A stretch of DNA of 28,458 nucleotides from an uncultured Chloroflexota bacterium (GTDB lineage Bacteria; Chloroflexota; Anaerolineae; Anaerolineales; Anaerolineaceae), in contig CADBKS010000031.1 of assembly GCA_902795255.1 (NCBI GenBank), positions 1 through 28,458 of the forward strand, written 5' to 3'. The notes beneath the pieces were generated by a model. The model made no database searches. It saw only the letters and a program-made list of their open reading frames with translations, and was not told where the DNA came from. Made by a program: the position numbers and the translations under genes. Below are positions 8,203-15,324 of the stretch, piece by piece; the first letter of the stretch is position 1; each line of letters begins with the position of its first letter.

Positions 8203-8228
8203 ATGCCGGTCCTCCTGATATTGCTTTC

Positions 8229-8234
8229 ATTATA
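8229..8234 (-). promoter_or_regulatory. -10 box of the alpha-mannosidase gene
   Basis: A perfect TATAAT on the minus strand, 26 nt before the ATG at 8202; the -35 region is weak. It shows that the gene need not rely on readthrough from the transporter gene. Confidence 0.55.
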
Positions 8235-8286
8235 GCATCACAGGGTGGTTTATAAGGCGGAATGCCATTGTTAGGGAGCATTAAAC

Positions 8287-8319
8287 AGATCCCCGCCGGA
8301 ACAGCCCCGGCGGGGATCT
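8287..8319 (-). terminator. GC-rich hairpin, near-copy of the MFS terminator
   Basis: AGATCCCCGCCGG (8287-8299) pairs with CCGGCGGGGATCT (8307-8319). The stem is practically the same as that of the terminator at 8644-8673. The T run on the minus strand is poor (CTGTTTAATG). The two copies bracket element copy B. Confidence 0.6.
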
Positions 8320-8326
8320 ACTATAT

Positions 8327-8516
8327 GAGCTCACTTTGATAAGCACATGGCAGTCGAAAGTGAGTGCTTCGCAAGGCGCGGCCCAATCGTTCGTATGTTT
8401 GCATAAGCTGCTTGCCGCGCCTGGTTTTATTAGCCGGGGGCGCCGCGCCTGGTTTTATTAGCCGGGGGCACGGGCCGGCTAAAGCCGCCCGTTGCCCCCG
8501 GCACCCCCGGTTTTAT
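8327..8516 (+). repeat. Dispersed structured element, copy B
   Basis: First hairpin CTCACTTT (8330-8337) / AAAGTGAG is perfect around the 19-nt conserved loop. The GGCGCGGC / GCCGCGCC stem and the long GCCGGGGGC / GCCCCCGGC hairpin follow. A 28-nt segment is duplicated in tandem (8414-8441 and 8442-8469). The usual right end (CTTAATCAGACT) is missing. The remaining spacer up to 8638 holds one small perfect hairpin (AGAACCTT 8577-8584 / AAGGTTCT 8591-8598) and no gene. Confidence 0.85.
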
Positions 8517-8637
8517 GTGTTATGGCCGGCCGGTTTTTCAGAATAACCCTTGTTTGGACCCGTCAGTATATTACGAAGAACCTTTTAGCGAAGGTTCTGT
8601 GACTCTGCCTGCATGGTGTGTGGCTTTTTCTCTGATA

Positions 8638-8673
8638 CAAAAAGATCCCCGCCGGTTCAGCGCCGGCGGGGAT
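8638..8673 (-). terminator. Rho-independent terminator of the MFS gene
   Basis: ATCCCCGCCGG (8645-8655) pairs with CCGGCGGGGAT (8663-8673) and on the minus strand is followed by CTTTTTG. It lies about 20 nt after the MFS stop codon. Confidence 0.9.
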
Positions 8674-8693
8674 GGATCTGCGGGGCGGGGAAC

Positions 8694-10049
8694 TCAGCTC
8701 CGGCGGTTTTCGCTGCGCTTTTTCAGGGCCAGGATCAGCGGGATGAAGGTCAGCAGGATCAGCCCGGTGGAGATCAGGAACAGCACATGGGTGGGCAGGT
8801 AAGCGCTCAGCCCGTTGGCATCCGTGATCTGGCCGTTCCGTTTGATGATGGGGTTGGCGATGAACGGCGAAACGATCCACGGGATCAGCACGAAGAAAAT
8901 GATGCGGAACCCCTCAAACTGGCCTTTGGCGTCCTCCGGGAAAAGCTGCTTCATCCAGACGGAGGCCACCTGCATGAACATGATATAGCCGCAGCCGAAG
9001 AAAAACAGCCCGAGCAGCAGGTTCGGATTGAAGATCGTCGACGGGTCCACATTTTCGGGCCGTCCGAAGAGCCCGAGGATGCCGACACCGATGAAGCTCA
9101 GAAGAATGGAGAGCGAGGCGGCCAGCCCGTAGCGGTTCCGGTCGAGCAGTTTTCCGGCGGGGATCACGGACACCATGCCCAGGATCAGCGCGATCCCCTG
9201 GATGATGCCGATACTGCCGGCATCAAAGCCCAGATAATAGATCATGTAATTGCCGACGTGGGGATAGTACACGTTGAAGCCGATAAAGTAGACGGTGAGC
9301 ATCATAAAAACAAAGATCAGCTCCTTATGCTTCAGCAGCTCGCGGAAACGGAACGCGCTCAGGAACTGTTCGGCGAAGCTGCCCTGCCGGTTCGGTTCAA
9401 GCCCCGGAGCTTCCTTTACGAAGAAGAATGCCAGGATCCCCAGGAGAATGACCAGGCCGCCCATCACCAGGAACAGGCGCATGTAATTGTCGTTCGAGCC
9501 GATCAGCAGGCCGCCGGCGACCGTGCCGATGATGGTGCCGATCACGGGCTGTGTGGCCAGCGCGGCGCCGATCCCGCCGCGGTTCTTTTCGGTCATGTTG
9601 TCATTGAGCCATGCGTTGAAGCTGGCGTCGTTGCCCATGGACCCGAAAAAGGACATCACCGCGTCCGCGATGACCACGGCCGTGCCTGCCAGCATCACTG
9701 CGGAAGCGCCCGCGGAGGGCTGCCCTTTGGTGATGAACTCCGTCATGCCGAACAGGATCGTGAAGATCCCCCAGAGAATATATCCGGCTGTCATGAAGGG
9801 TTTGCGTTTGCCTTTCCGGTCGGACAGGGTCCCGAACAGGAAGGTCGCGATCGTGGTCGTGATGGCCGAAACGGCGACCATCCAGGAGATGATCGTCGGG
9901 TCCTTGGCGATCTTTGCGTATACAAATGTGTTGAACCACTGGTTTTCCACGTTCCAGCAAAGCTGCCCTGCCAGGCCCATGCCCCAGACCATGAGCCAGA
10001 AACGGGTACTGCCGCCGGAGGAGGCTGATTTTTTCTGTCCGCTGCCCAT
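8694..10049 (-). CDS. MFS transporter, GPH (glycoside-pentoside-hexuronide)-like
   Basis: 451 aa, with a hydrophobic pattern fitting 12 membrane segments and a cytoplasmic loop near the middle (EAPGLEPNRQGSFAEQF). LFGTLSDRKGKRKPFM in the loop after TM2 is the MFS/GPH signature, and FEGFRIIFFVLIPWIVSPF is typical of sugar:cation symporters of this group. It probably imports a glycoside with protons or sodium; the alpha-mannosidase encoded just downstream suggests a mannoside, which is inference. CGGAAAGG lies about 10 nt before the ATG at 10049. It has its own promoter and terminator. Confidence 0.88.
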   Translation of the reverse strand: MGSGQKKSASSGGSTRFWLMVWGMGLAGQLCWNVENQWFNTFVYAKIAKDPTIISWMVAVSAITTTIATFLFGTLSDRKGKRKPFMTAGYILWGIFTILFGMTEFITKGQPSAGASAVMLAGTAVVIADAVMSFFGSMGNDASFNAWLNDNMTEKNRGGIGAALATQPVIGTIIGTVAGGLLIGSNDNYMRLFLVMGGLVILLGILAFFFVKEAPGLEPNRQGSFAEQFLSAFRFRELLKHKELIFVFMMLTVYFIGFNVYYPHVGNYMIYYLGFDAGSIGIIQGIALILGMVSVIPAGKLLDRNRYGLAASLSILLSFIGVGILGLFGRPENVDPSTIFNPNLLLGLFFFGCGYIMFMQVASVWMKQLFPEDAKGQFEGFRIIFFVLIPWIVSPFIANPIIKRNGQITDANGLSAYLPTHVLFLISTGLILLTFIPLILALKKRSENRRS

Positions 10050-10093
10050 AACTTTTTTCCTTTCCGTTATTGCCGGGAATGTTTTATTACAGA

Positions 10094-10122
10094 ATTATAC
10101 AAAAACAGTCCGGAAAATACAA
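10094..10122 (-). promoter_or_regulatory. Promoter of the MFS transporter gene
   Basis: On the minus strand TTGTAT (10117-10122), 17-nt spacer, TATAAT (10094-10099). The start codon follows about 45 nt downstream. Confidence 0.75.
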
Positions 10123-10227
10123 GACGGGAAAAGTTTCGCCGCGGAAATGTGAATAAACTTTTTTGATATGATTAAAAATGAACCTTTTGGCTCCTGAAAT
10201 TGTCTTGTATAGTGATTTTGAAAAACG

Positions 10228-10329
10228 GATGCGCAGCTCCTGCACCGCATCATGAAAGGTGTGGGCGCAGCCCACCCCTTACGGTGCAGGTTGATCTCTT
10301 TCGACTGCCATGGGCATATCAAAGAGATC
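10228..10329 (-). repeat. Dispersed element copy G, in the sigma factor leader
   Basis: This partial copy contains the CCTGCACCG / CGGTGCAGG module with its inner GTGGGC-TGC-GCCCAC stem and the first hairpin. The first stem is GATCTCTTT / AAAGAGATC (10293-10301 / 10321-10329), two pairs different from CTCACTTT / AAAGTGAG elsewhere, and both changes are compensated. The 19-nt loop differs at only one position from the common form. It ends 8 nt before the ribosome site of the downstream sigma factor gene. The rest of the 10050-10353 gap holds only the MFS promoter and AT-rich sequence. Confidence 0.8.
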
Positions 10330-10353
10330 ACTTGCGGAAAGGAAAAACACGCT

Positions 10354-11628
10354 TTGGAAGATTTTGAACGGATGCTGCGGGAAAATCTCGGACCGCTGGA
10401 ACGCTTTATCCGCTTCCGGATGAGCGGGACGGGCGAGGCTGATGACCTGCTGCAGGAGGTCTGCCTGACCGCCTGTGAAAAGTTCCGCACGCTTCGCGAT
10501 CCGGAGAAGTTTAAACCGTGGATCCTGCAGATCGCCCGCAACAAATGCCGGGACCACTATCGCTCCGGAAGACCTGGTGCGGTCCCGCTGGAAACCGCGG
10601 AGCCTTTCCTTTCCGCTGCGGACTGCGGTGCGGAGGGACCGGTGCGCGAAGCGCTGGGCTCCCTTTCGGAGACCGACAGGAAGATGCTGGAGCTGACTTA
10701 TTTTTCGGAGCTGTCCCAGTCGGAGATCGCCCGGATGCTGCGGATCCCCGTCGGGACCGTAAAAAGCCGGATGCATACGGCAAAGGACCGCTTCCGCGCC
10801 GTTTACCCGTATAAGATGAAAGGAATGATCATGATGAAAGAATTGCCGGATATGATGCCCGAATATACCATCACCCCGTCAAAGGAAGCGCCGTTCCCGG
10901 TCAAATGGGAGGAGCTCATGGGCTGGTTCATTGTTCCCAGGGAGGGGGAGAAACTCAAATGGGCGATGTATGATTTTCCGGAAAGAAAACGCACGATGTC
11001 CGTTGAGATCGAAGCAGCGGGCCGGGCAAAGGTCCACGGGATCGAAGGGGTGCGGATCCGCGCCGTTGAGCATGATCCCGTCGAAAGCGAGCAGATCGGT
11101 GAGCGGAAGGATGTGGAACGCTTCTTCATCGCCCAGCTGACCGATACGCACTGCCGTCTGCTGGCCGAAAGTCATGTCAATGAGGATGGGATCACGGAGT
11201 ACTATACCTTCCTGGACGGGGATGAGTTCCTGGACAACTGGGGTTTCGGTCCGGAAAACTGCGGAAATGAGACGAACCTCCGGCAGAAGGGACAGATCAC
11301 GCAGGAAGGAAATATCATCACCACCCGGGATACGGACTGGCCGCTGGATATTACCGGACGCTTCACGGTGACGATCGGGGGGCGGCAGTATGATACGGTC
11401 TGTGTGTGGGACGTGGAGTGTTACGGTCTGGACGGGGTCTGCGGACAGCAGTTCCTTGACCGGAACGGGCGCACGGTCCTCTGGCGCCGCTTCAACCGCG
11501 ACGACTGGAATTTCAGCCGTTACGGGAAACTCTGGACGGAACTCCTGCCGGACAATGAACGGGTGACAGTCAACGGGCGGACCTTTGTCCACTGGTACGA
11601 CTGCATTACGGACTATCTCTGCGGCTGA
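10354..11628 (+). CDS. ECF-type sigma-70 factor fused to a large C-terminal domain
   Basis: About 424 aa. Residues 1-70 are sigma region 2 (EADDLLQEVCLTACEKF, then FKPWILQIARNKCRDHYR). Residues 95-150 are region 4, with the helix-turn-helix LSQSEIARMLRIPVGTVKSRMH. Residues 160-424 form an extra domain rich in Trp and acidic residues (WEELMGWFIVPREGEKLKWAMYD region), seen in my memory only in Clostridia-type sigma factors and without a known function. The TTG at 10354 is chosen because AAAGGAA (10338-10344) lies 9 nt upstream; the next ATG (10372) has no ribosome site. The frame is open further upstream, but that part lies in the repeat element. No anti-sigma gene is adjacent, so the C-terminal domain may regulate the factor itself (inference). 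Confidence 0.85.
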   Translation: MEDFERMLRENLGPLERFIRFRMSGTGEADDLLQEVCLTACEKFRTLRDPEKFKPWILQIARNKCRDHYRSGRPGAVPLETAEPFLSAADCGAEGPVREALGSLSETDRKMLELTYFSELSQSEIARMLRIPVGTVKSRMHTAKDRFRAVYPYKMKGMIMMKELPDMMPEYTITPSKEAPFPVKWEELMGWFIVPREGEKLKWAMYDFPERKRTMSVEIEAAGRAKVHGIEGVRIRAVEHDPVESEQIGERKDVERFFIAQLTDTHCRLLAESHVNEDGITEYYTFLDGDEFLDNWGFGPENCGNETNLRQKGQITQEGNIITTRDTDWPLDITGRFTVTIGGRQYDTVCVWDVECYGLDGVCGQQFLDRNGRTVLWRRFNRDDWNFSRYGKLWTELLPDNERVTVNGRTFVHWYDCITDYLCG

Positions 11629-11643
11629 CCCGGCCGGGAGACA

Positions 11644-11671
11644 TTTTCACGAAGGGTTCCGGTGATATAAT
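11644..11671 (+). promoter_or_regulatory. Extended -10 promoter upstream of element copy C
   Basis: TTTTCA (11644-11649), 16-nt spacer, TATAAT (11666-11671) with TG one base upstream. Transcripts would run through element copy C into the LRR protein gene. Confidence 0.6.
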
Positions 11672-11734
11672 GGGCATCAGAAAACCTTATCCATCGGACC
11701 TGTGATACGGAGATCCCGCTCCGGCCGGTCCCTG

Positions 11735-11953
11735 TAAGAGCTCATTTTGATCTGCACATGGCAGTCATCAGTGAGTGCTTTGCACAAGGCGCGGCACAGG
11801 CGTTCGTGTGTTTGCAAAAGCCGCCGGCCGCGCCTGTTTTGTTTAGCCTGGGGCACGGGCCGGCTAAAGCCGCCCGTTGCCCCCAGGCACCCCCGGGTGT
11901 GATATGTCTGAGATGACAATTTTATTTGTAACCCCTCAGTTCTTAATCAGACT
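11735..11953 (+). repeat. Dispersed structured element, copy C
   Basis: A copy with both ends present, from TAAGAGCTCAT to CTTAATCAGACT. The end sequences TAAGAGC and GTTCTTA can pair (one G-T wobble). The long hairpin reads GCCTGGGGC / GCCCCCAGGC, a compensated change relative to GCCGGGGGC / GCCCCCGGC. The first stem is partly degraded. The copy lies between a predicted promoter and the LRR gene; the rest of the 11629-11999 gap shows no gene. Confidence 0.85.
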
Positions 11954-11999
11954 TTCCCGCATTTAGCGGAATTTACCCGGTTATTATTTGGGAAAAGAC

Positions 12000-13283
12000 A
12001 TGAAGAAAATGATCCGCTTCCTGCTGCCTGTTCTGGCTGTCCTGCTGATTTTTGCTGTCCGGTCGGCTGTCCTGGTGAATTCCTCTGTCGAACCGGTCAT
12101 GGAATCGCCGGAGTATGCGTACCGCATTCTGGAAGACGGCAGCGCTGAGATCACGAAATATCTGGGTATAGCCGACAGCGGGCTCGTTATTCCGCAGGTG
12201 CTGGACGGGCATAAGGTCACTGCCATCGGATATCGTGCTTTTTCCGGCAGCGACTCGACTTCGGTCACGATCCCGGAGGGCGTCACATCCATCGGTGAGG
12301 AGGCTTTTTCTTATAGCGACATGACCTCGGTCAGTATTCCGGAAGGGGTTATGACTATCGGAGACGGCGCTTTTGCCTTTGCCGACCTGACTTCGGTCAG
12401 CATTCCGGAGAGCGTCAACTCCATCGGCGGCTGGGCCTTTTTTCTGAATAAACACCTGACTTCGGTCAGCATCCCGGAAGGGGTCCTTTCCATCGGGGAA
12501 TCTGCTTTTTCCTTTACCGGCCTGACGTCGGTCACCATCCCGGAAAGCGTAACTTTTATCGGGGCGGATGCTTTTTCCATTACCGACCTGACGTCGGTCG
12601 TCATCCCGGAAAGTGCCGTTTCCATCGGGGATGGCGTTTTTTCCGGCTGCCACAGCCTGACCTCGGTCACCATTCCCGCAGGTGTCACTTCGATCGGGGC
12701 AAAAGCTTTTTTCGGAAGCGGCCTGACTTCGCTGACGATCCCGGAGGGAGTCACTGCCATCGGGGATGGGGCTTTTGCCGAGTGCCGTGATCTGGCCACG
12801 GTCATGATCCCGGAGAGCGTCACAACCATCGGGGATCATGCTTTTTCCGACAGCGGCCTGACTTCGGTCCATATCCCGGAGAGCGTCACTGTCATCGGGG
12901 ATGGGGCTTTTGCCGAGTGCCGTGATCTGGCCACGGTCATGATCCCGGAGAGCGTCACTGTCATCGGGGATCATGCCTTTTCCGGTTGCCGCGGTCTTAC
13001 GTCTGTCACGATTCCGGGCAGCGTCGCTGCTGTCGGGGACCTGGCTTTTTCCTACAGCGGCCTGACTTCCGTCACGATCCGTGAAGGTGTCACCGCCATC
13101 GGGGTACAGGCTTTCATGGGCTGCCGCAGCCTGACTTCCGTCATCATTCCGGACAGCGTCACTACCATCGGTGTTTTTGCATTTATGGACTGTGATCAGG
13201 CGGTGCTGACGGTGGGTCCCGGATCTTATGCGGAAAAATACGCGGCAGATGAGCAGATCGCTTTCGTCCATCCGGACCGCTGA
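12000..13283 (+). CDS. Secreted BspA-like leucine-rich repeat protein
   Basis: 427 aa. An N-terminal signal or anchor (MKKMIRFLLPVLAVLLIFAV) is followed by about 13 LRR_5/BspA repeats of 22-24 residues with the frame LTSVTIPEGVTSIGxxAF. The C-terminal segment VGPGSYAEKYAADEQIAFVH is the cap usual for this family. Such proteins are exported and often mediate adhesion or bind host or diet polymers. The ATG at 12000 is preferred to the TTG at 11988 because it gives a clean signal peptide; the ribosome site is weak (GGGAAAAG). No sortase motif or other wall anchor is visible after the cap, so it may be membrane-tethered or released. Two repeats are duplicated almost exactly at the DNA level. Confidence 0.9.
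   Translation: MKKMIRFLLPVLAVLLIFAVRSAVLVNSSVEPVMESPEYAYRILEDGSAEITKYLGIADSGLVIPQVLDGHKVTAIGYRAFSGSDSTSVTIPEGVTSIGEEAFSYSDMTSVSIPEGVMTIGDGAFAFADLTSVSIPESVNSIGGWAFFLNKHLTSVSIPEGVLSIGESAFSFTGLTSVTIPESVTFIGADAFSITDLTSVVIPESAVSIGDGVFSGCHSLTSVTIPAGVTSIGAKAFFGSGLTSLTIPEGVTAIGDGAFAECRDLATVMIPESVTTIGDHAFSDSGLTSVHIPESVTVIGDGAFAECRDLATVMIPESVTVIGDHAFSGCRGLTSVTIPGSVAAVGDLAFSYSGLTSVTIREGVTAIGVQAFMGCRSLTSVIIPDSVTTIGVFAFMDCDQAVLTVGPGSYAEKYAADEQIAFVHPDR
12758..12958 (+). repeat. Recent internal duplication in the LRR gene
   Basis: A 66-nt block at 12758-12823 recurs without change at 12893-12958, 135 nt (45 codons, two LRR units) further on. It encodes GDGAFAECRDLATVMIPESV both times, while other units differ widely, which points to recent unequal recombination. 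Confidence 0.85.
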
Positions 13284-13380
13284 GTCCGCGAACAGAATAC
13301 AGAACCGGGATAGGCCTTCCTGTGGGACGGAATGCGGTTATACTTAATACGATAATGGAATTTTGACAAGGAGAACGTTT

Positions 13381-13719
13381 ATGTTAACGATTCAGGCTCT
13401 GCAGGATCTTGGGGTCAATACAAAAGACGGGATGGCCCGCTGCCTCAATAATGAACAGTTTTATTTCCGCATGCTCACCAAAGCGCTGGGCGATGACAGC
13501 TGTGAGAAACTGGCCGCCGCAATCGAGGCGAATGACCTGGATAAGGCGTTCGAACTGGCGCACGCGCTGAAGGGCGTGATGGGAAATCTGGCGCTGACGC
13601 CGATCTATGATCCGGTCAATGAAATGCTCGAGCTGCTGCGCAGCCGTACGCAGATGGACTACAGCCCCTATATCAAAACGATCCTGGAAAAAAAGCAGGC
13701 GCTGTCAGCGCTGCTGTAA
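13381..13719 (+). CDS. Orphan Hpt (histidine phosphotransfer) domain protein
   Basis: 112 aa, the size of a single Hpt four-helix bundle. The phosphorylation motif is AHALKGVMGNL with His61. In phosphorelays such proteins carry a phosphoryl group between receiver domains. No histidine kinase or response regulator lies within the window, so the partner is unknown. The ATG at 13381 follows AAGGAG (13368-13373) at 7 nt; a TTG 18 nt upstream is less likely. A GATAAT at about 13351-13356 could be the -10 box. Confidence 0.87.
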   Translation: MLTIQALQDLGVNTKDGMARCLNNEQFYFRMLTKALGDDSCEKLAAAIEANDLDKAFELAHALKGVMGNLALTPIYDPVNEMLELLRSRTQMDYSPYIKTILEKKQALSALL

Positions 13720-13730
13720 TTCCGAAATCA

Positions 13731-13904
13731 GCGCTCACTTTGGCGCGCTCTTGGCGATCGGAAGTGAGAAACTTTCACTGGAAAGGCCGGGATGTGCCCC
13801 AAAAATATGTTGGGGAAAACAGATCCATGCATGTTTTCCGGTAAATGAGTCAACTCGTTTTGACTCAGCGAAAACGGATCAATTTGACTCAAAATAAATT
13901 GATC
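13731..13904 (+). other. Hairpin series 3' of the Hpt gene (starts with element remnant H)
   Basis: The stretch holds several perfect stems in a row: CTCACTT / AAGTGAG (13734-13740 / 13762-13768, the first hairpin of the dispersed element), CCCCAA / TTGGGG (13797-13802 / 13810-13815), GGAAAAC / GTTTTCC (13814-13820 / 13833-13839), TGAGTCAA / TTGACTCA (13846-13853 / 13860-13867) and GATCAATTT / AAATTGATC (13877-13885 / 13896-13904). A terminator follows. No open reading frame explains it. It could be a structured 3' UTR or a separate small RNA. Confidence 0.5.
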
Positions 13905-13920
13905 AGTGTCTTCTTAAACG

Positions 13921-13951
13921 AAAAGATCCTGTGGCTAACGCAGGATCTTTT
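13921..13951. terminator. Bidirectional terminator between hpt and the PrsW-like gene
   Basis: AAAAGATCCTG (13921-13931) pairs perfectly with CAGGATCTTTT (13941-13951) around a 9-nt loop. It ends 5 nt from the stop codon of the minus-strand gene and serves both converging transcripts. Confidence 0.88.
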
Positions 13952-13956
13952 GATAT

Positions 13957-14754
13957 TTATTTTGCCGGAACCGCTGTGTCCAGTTCCCCGGTTTTCCTCC
14001 ACTTGTTGATTTTTACCACCATGACGATCGTTGCGGCAACCGTGACGATCATCATGAAAACCGCGAAAAGAGGATAAAAATTATTTTCCGGATTCTGGAC
14101 CATCCCCCGGCTGCCGAGATCAAACGCCGCATGATACAGCGCAGGCAGCAGGACTGCTGCCCAGCGATAGCCGCGTTTGCCGGTGATCAGTGCTTTGCCA
14201 TAATAATAGCCCATGATCACGCCGAAACAGAAGTGACCGGGGGTAAAGGCCCGCATGATCGAAACCATAGGGCCGCCATCGGAATATATGATGTCTTCAA
14301 AAATATTGAAGCCAAGACCGACGACCGCGCCGCATACCAGTGCATCCATCCAGGTCCGGATCATCCCTTCCCTGCGCGTGCAGATCAGCATCGCCAGATA
14401 TTTGATGACTTCCTCAACAAGGGCGATGGTGATGAAGGTGTTAAGGAATATGCTGATAAAGGACGGAGTCTGAGCTGCAGCGGCCACGTCCTGAATTTTC
14501 GCAAGGGCTTCTGCGGCACCGGCACCCCCTTTCGCTGCTGTAACAACTGAGGAGAGCCATTCCGGCCCCAGGACGATCACCTTCGCGGCAAGGTTCAGGC
14601 CGATCGTCAGAAACCCGGAGATGATGGCGCAAATGGCACCACCGGCAAGGAGGATCAGGACACCGCCTTTCGGGAACGGGTTTTCTTTTTTGCCGCGAAG
14701 CAGAAACCAGAGCAGTAAAAGGGATACAGGCAAAACGATAAGAGCTGATAACAT
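13957..14754 (-). CDS. PrsW-like intramembrane metalloprotease
   Basis: 265 aa with about seven hydrophobic segments. The PrsW/CPBP-type active-site pattern is complete: Glu114-Glu115 in ALVEEVIKYLA, FNIFEDIIY at about 149-157, His174 in TPGHFCFGVIMGYYYG and His208 in LLPALYHAAFDLG. In Bacillus, PrsW cleaves the anti-sigma factor RsiW; here the target is unknown, and no transmembrane anti-sigma gene is visible nearby. AAAGGAAG lies about 6 nt before the ATG. The gene has its own promoter with a leader of about 100 nt. Confidence 0.88.
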   Translation of the reverse strand: MLSALIVLPVSLLLLWFLLRGKKENPFPKGGVLILLAGGAICAIISGFLTIGLNLAAKVIVLGPEWLSSVVTAAKGGAGAAEALAKIQDVAAAAQTPSFISIFLNTFITIALVEEVIKYLAMLICTRREGMIRTWMDALVCGAVVGLGFNIFEDIIYSDGGPMVSIMRAFTPGHFCFGVIMGYYYGKALITGKRGYRWAAVLLPALYHAAFDLGSRGMVQNPENNFYPLFAVFMMIVTVAATIVMVVKINKWRKTGELDTAVPAK

Positions 14755-14786
14755 AATTTCTTCCTTTCATGAAATGTATTTCAAAG

Positions 14787-14819
14787 CGGATCAGACCTGA
14801 TTTTTGAACCGGATCAGAC
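14787..14819 (-). promoter_or_regulatory. Direct repeats in the PrsW-like gene leader
   Basis: CGGATCAGAC occurs at 14787-14796 and 14810-14819, 23 nt apart, with a related CGGAATCAGCC next to the second. Two spaced copies in a leader could bind a regulator or pair in RNA; the role is unknown. Confidence 0.3.
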
Positions 14820-14859
14820 GGAATCAGCCGGACCCTGATCGATTAAAAACTTCAGCTCT

Positions 14860-14888
14860 ATTATACCGAATTGCTTCCCCGGGAACAA
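14860..14888 (-). promoter_or_regulatory. Promoter of the PrsW-like gene
   Basis: On the minus strand TTGTTC (14883-14888), 17-nt spacer, TATAAT (14860-14865). Confidence 0.7.
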
Positions 14889-14957
14889 TGATGCGGCTCC
14901 ATTCGGCGCAGGTTATTCAATTTCGACTTCCATGTGCATATTAAAGGGAGCTCTTAC
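14889..14957 (-). repeat. Dispersed element fragment D2
   Basis: On the minus strand it has TAAGAGCTCCCTTTAATATG, the ACATGGAAGTCG loop and the truncated module arm CCTGCGCC. The stem is no longer well paired, so this is a decayed copy. It sits directly beside copy D in the same orientation. Confidence 0.65.
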
Positions 14958-14978
14958 AAGGTGACCTTTATTAATTAT

Positions 14979-15246
14979 GAGTGAGTCTGATTAAGAGCCG
15001 AGGGTCTATAAATAAGTTTATCGTCTCAGGCAAATGAAACCAGGGGGTGCCCGGCGCTGCGAAGCTCCTGCACCGCATATAAACAGGCGCGGACGCAGTC
15101 CGCACCTTACGGTGCAGGTTAATTATGCAAACACACGAACGATCGGGCCGCGCCATGCAGCGCAGCTCCTGCTCCTCATCCTAAAGGGCGTGGGCAGCGC
15201 CCACCCATTGCGGAGCAGGTTTCTCACTTTCGACTGCCATGTGCAC
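14979..15246 (-). repeat. Dispersed structured element, copy D
   Basis: It carries the first loop, the CCTGCTCCGCA module, the GGCGCGGC arm, a second module (CCTGCACCG / CGGTGCAGG with inner GCGGAC-TGC-GTCCGC) in the place of part of the other stems, and the right end CTTAATCAGACTCAC. Compared with copy A, the long GCCGGGGGC hairpin has been lost. It fills the gap between the C69 dipeptidase terminator and the PrsW-like gene. Confidence 0.85.
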
Positions 15247-15272
15247 AAAAAAGTCAGAACTTTTACGATCGG

Positions 15273-15305
15273 AAAAAGGCCTCCTGACGAAAAGGAGGCC
15301 TTTTT
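15273..15305 (-). terminator. Terminator of the C69 dipeptidase gene
   Basis: AAAAAGGCCTCC (15273-15284) pairs with GGAGGCCTTTTT (15294-15305) across a 9-nt loop; strong in both directions. It begins 20 nt after the stop. Confidence 0.92.
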
Positions 15306-15324
15306 ACTCTGATCAATCACCTGC

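Noticed and set aside
8613..10028. Long plus-strand frame opposite the MFS gene
   Set aside because: Its product is highly charged and His/Asp/Gln-rich without domain features, and it is an exact shadow of the transporter codons.
10252..10353. Upstream ATG extension of the sigma factor
   Set aside because: The extra 34 codons lie in element copy G, have no ribosome site and do not belong to sigma region 2.
12758..12958. Tandem repeats as a possible CRISPR array
   Set aside because: They are in-frame LRR codons without constant repeats and variable spacers. No cas gene is in the window.
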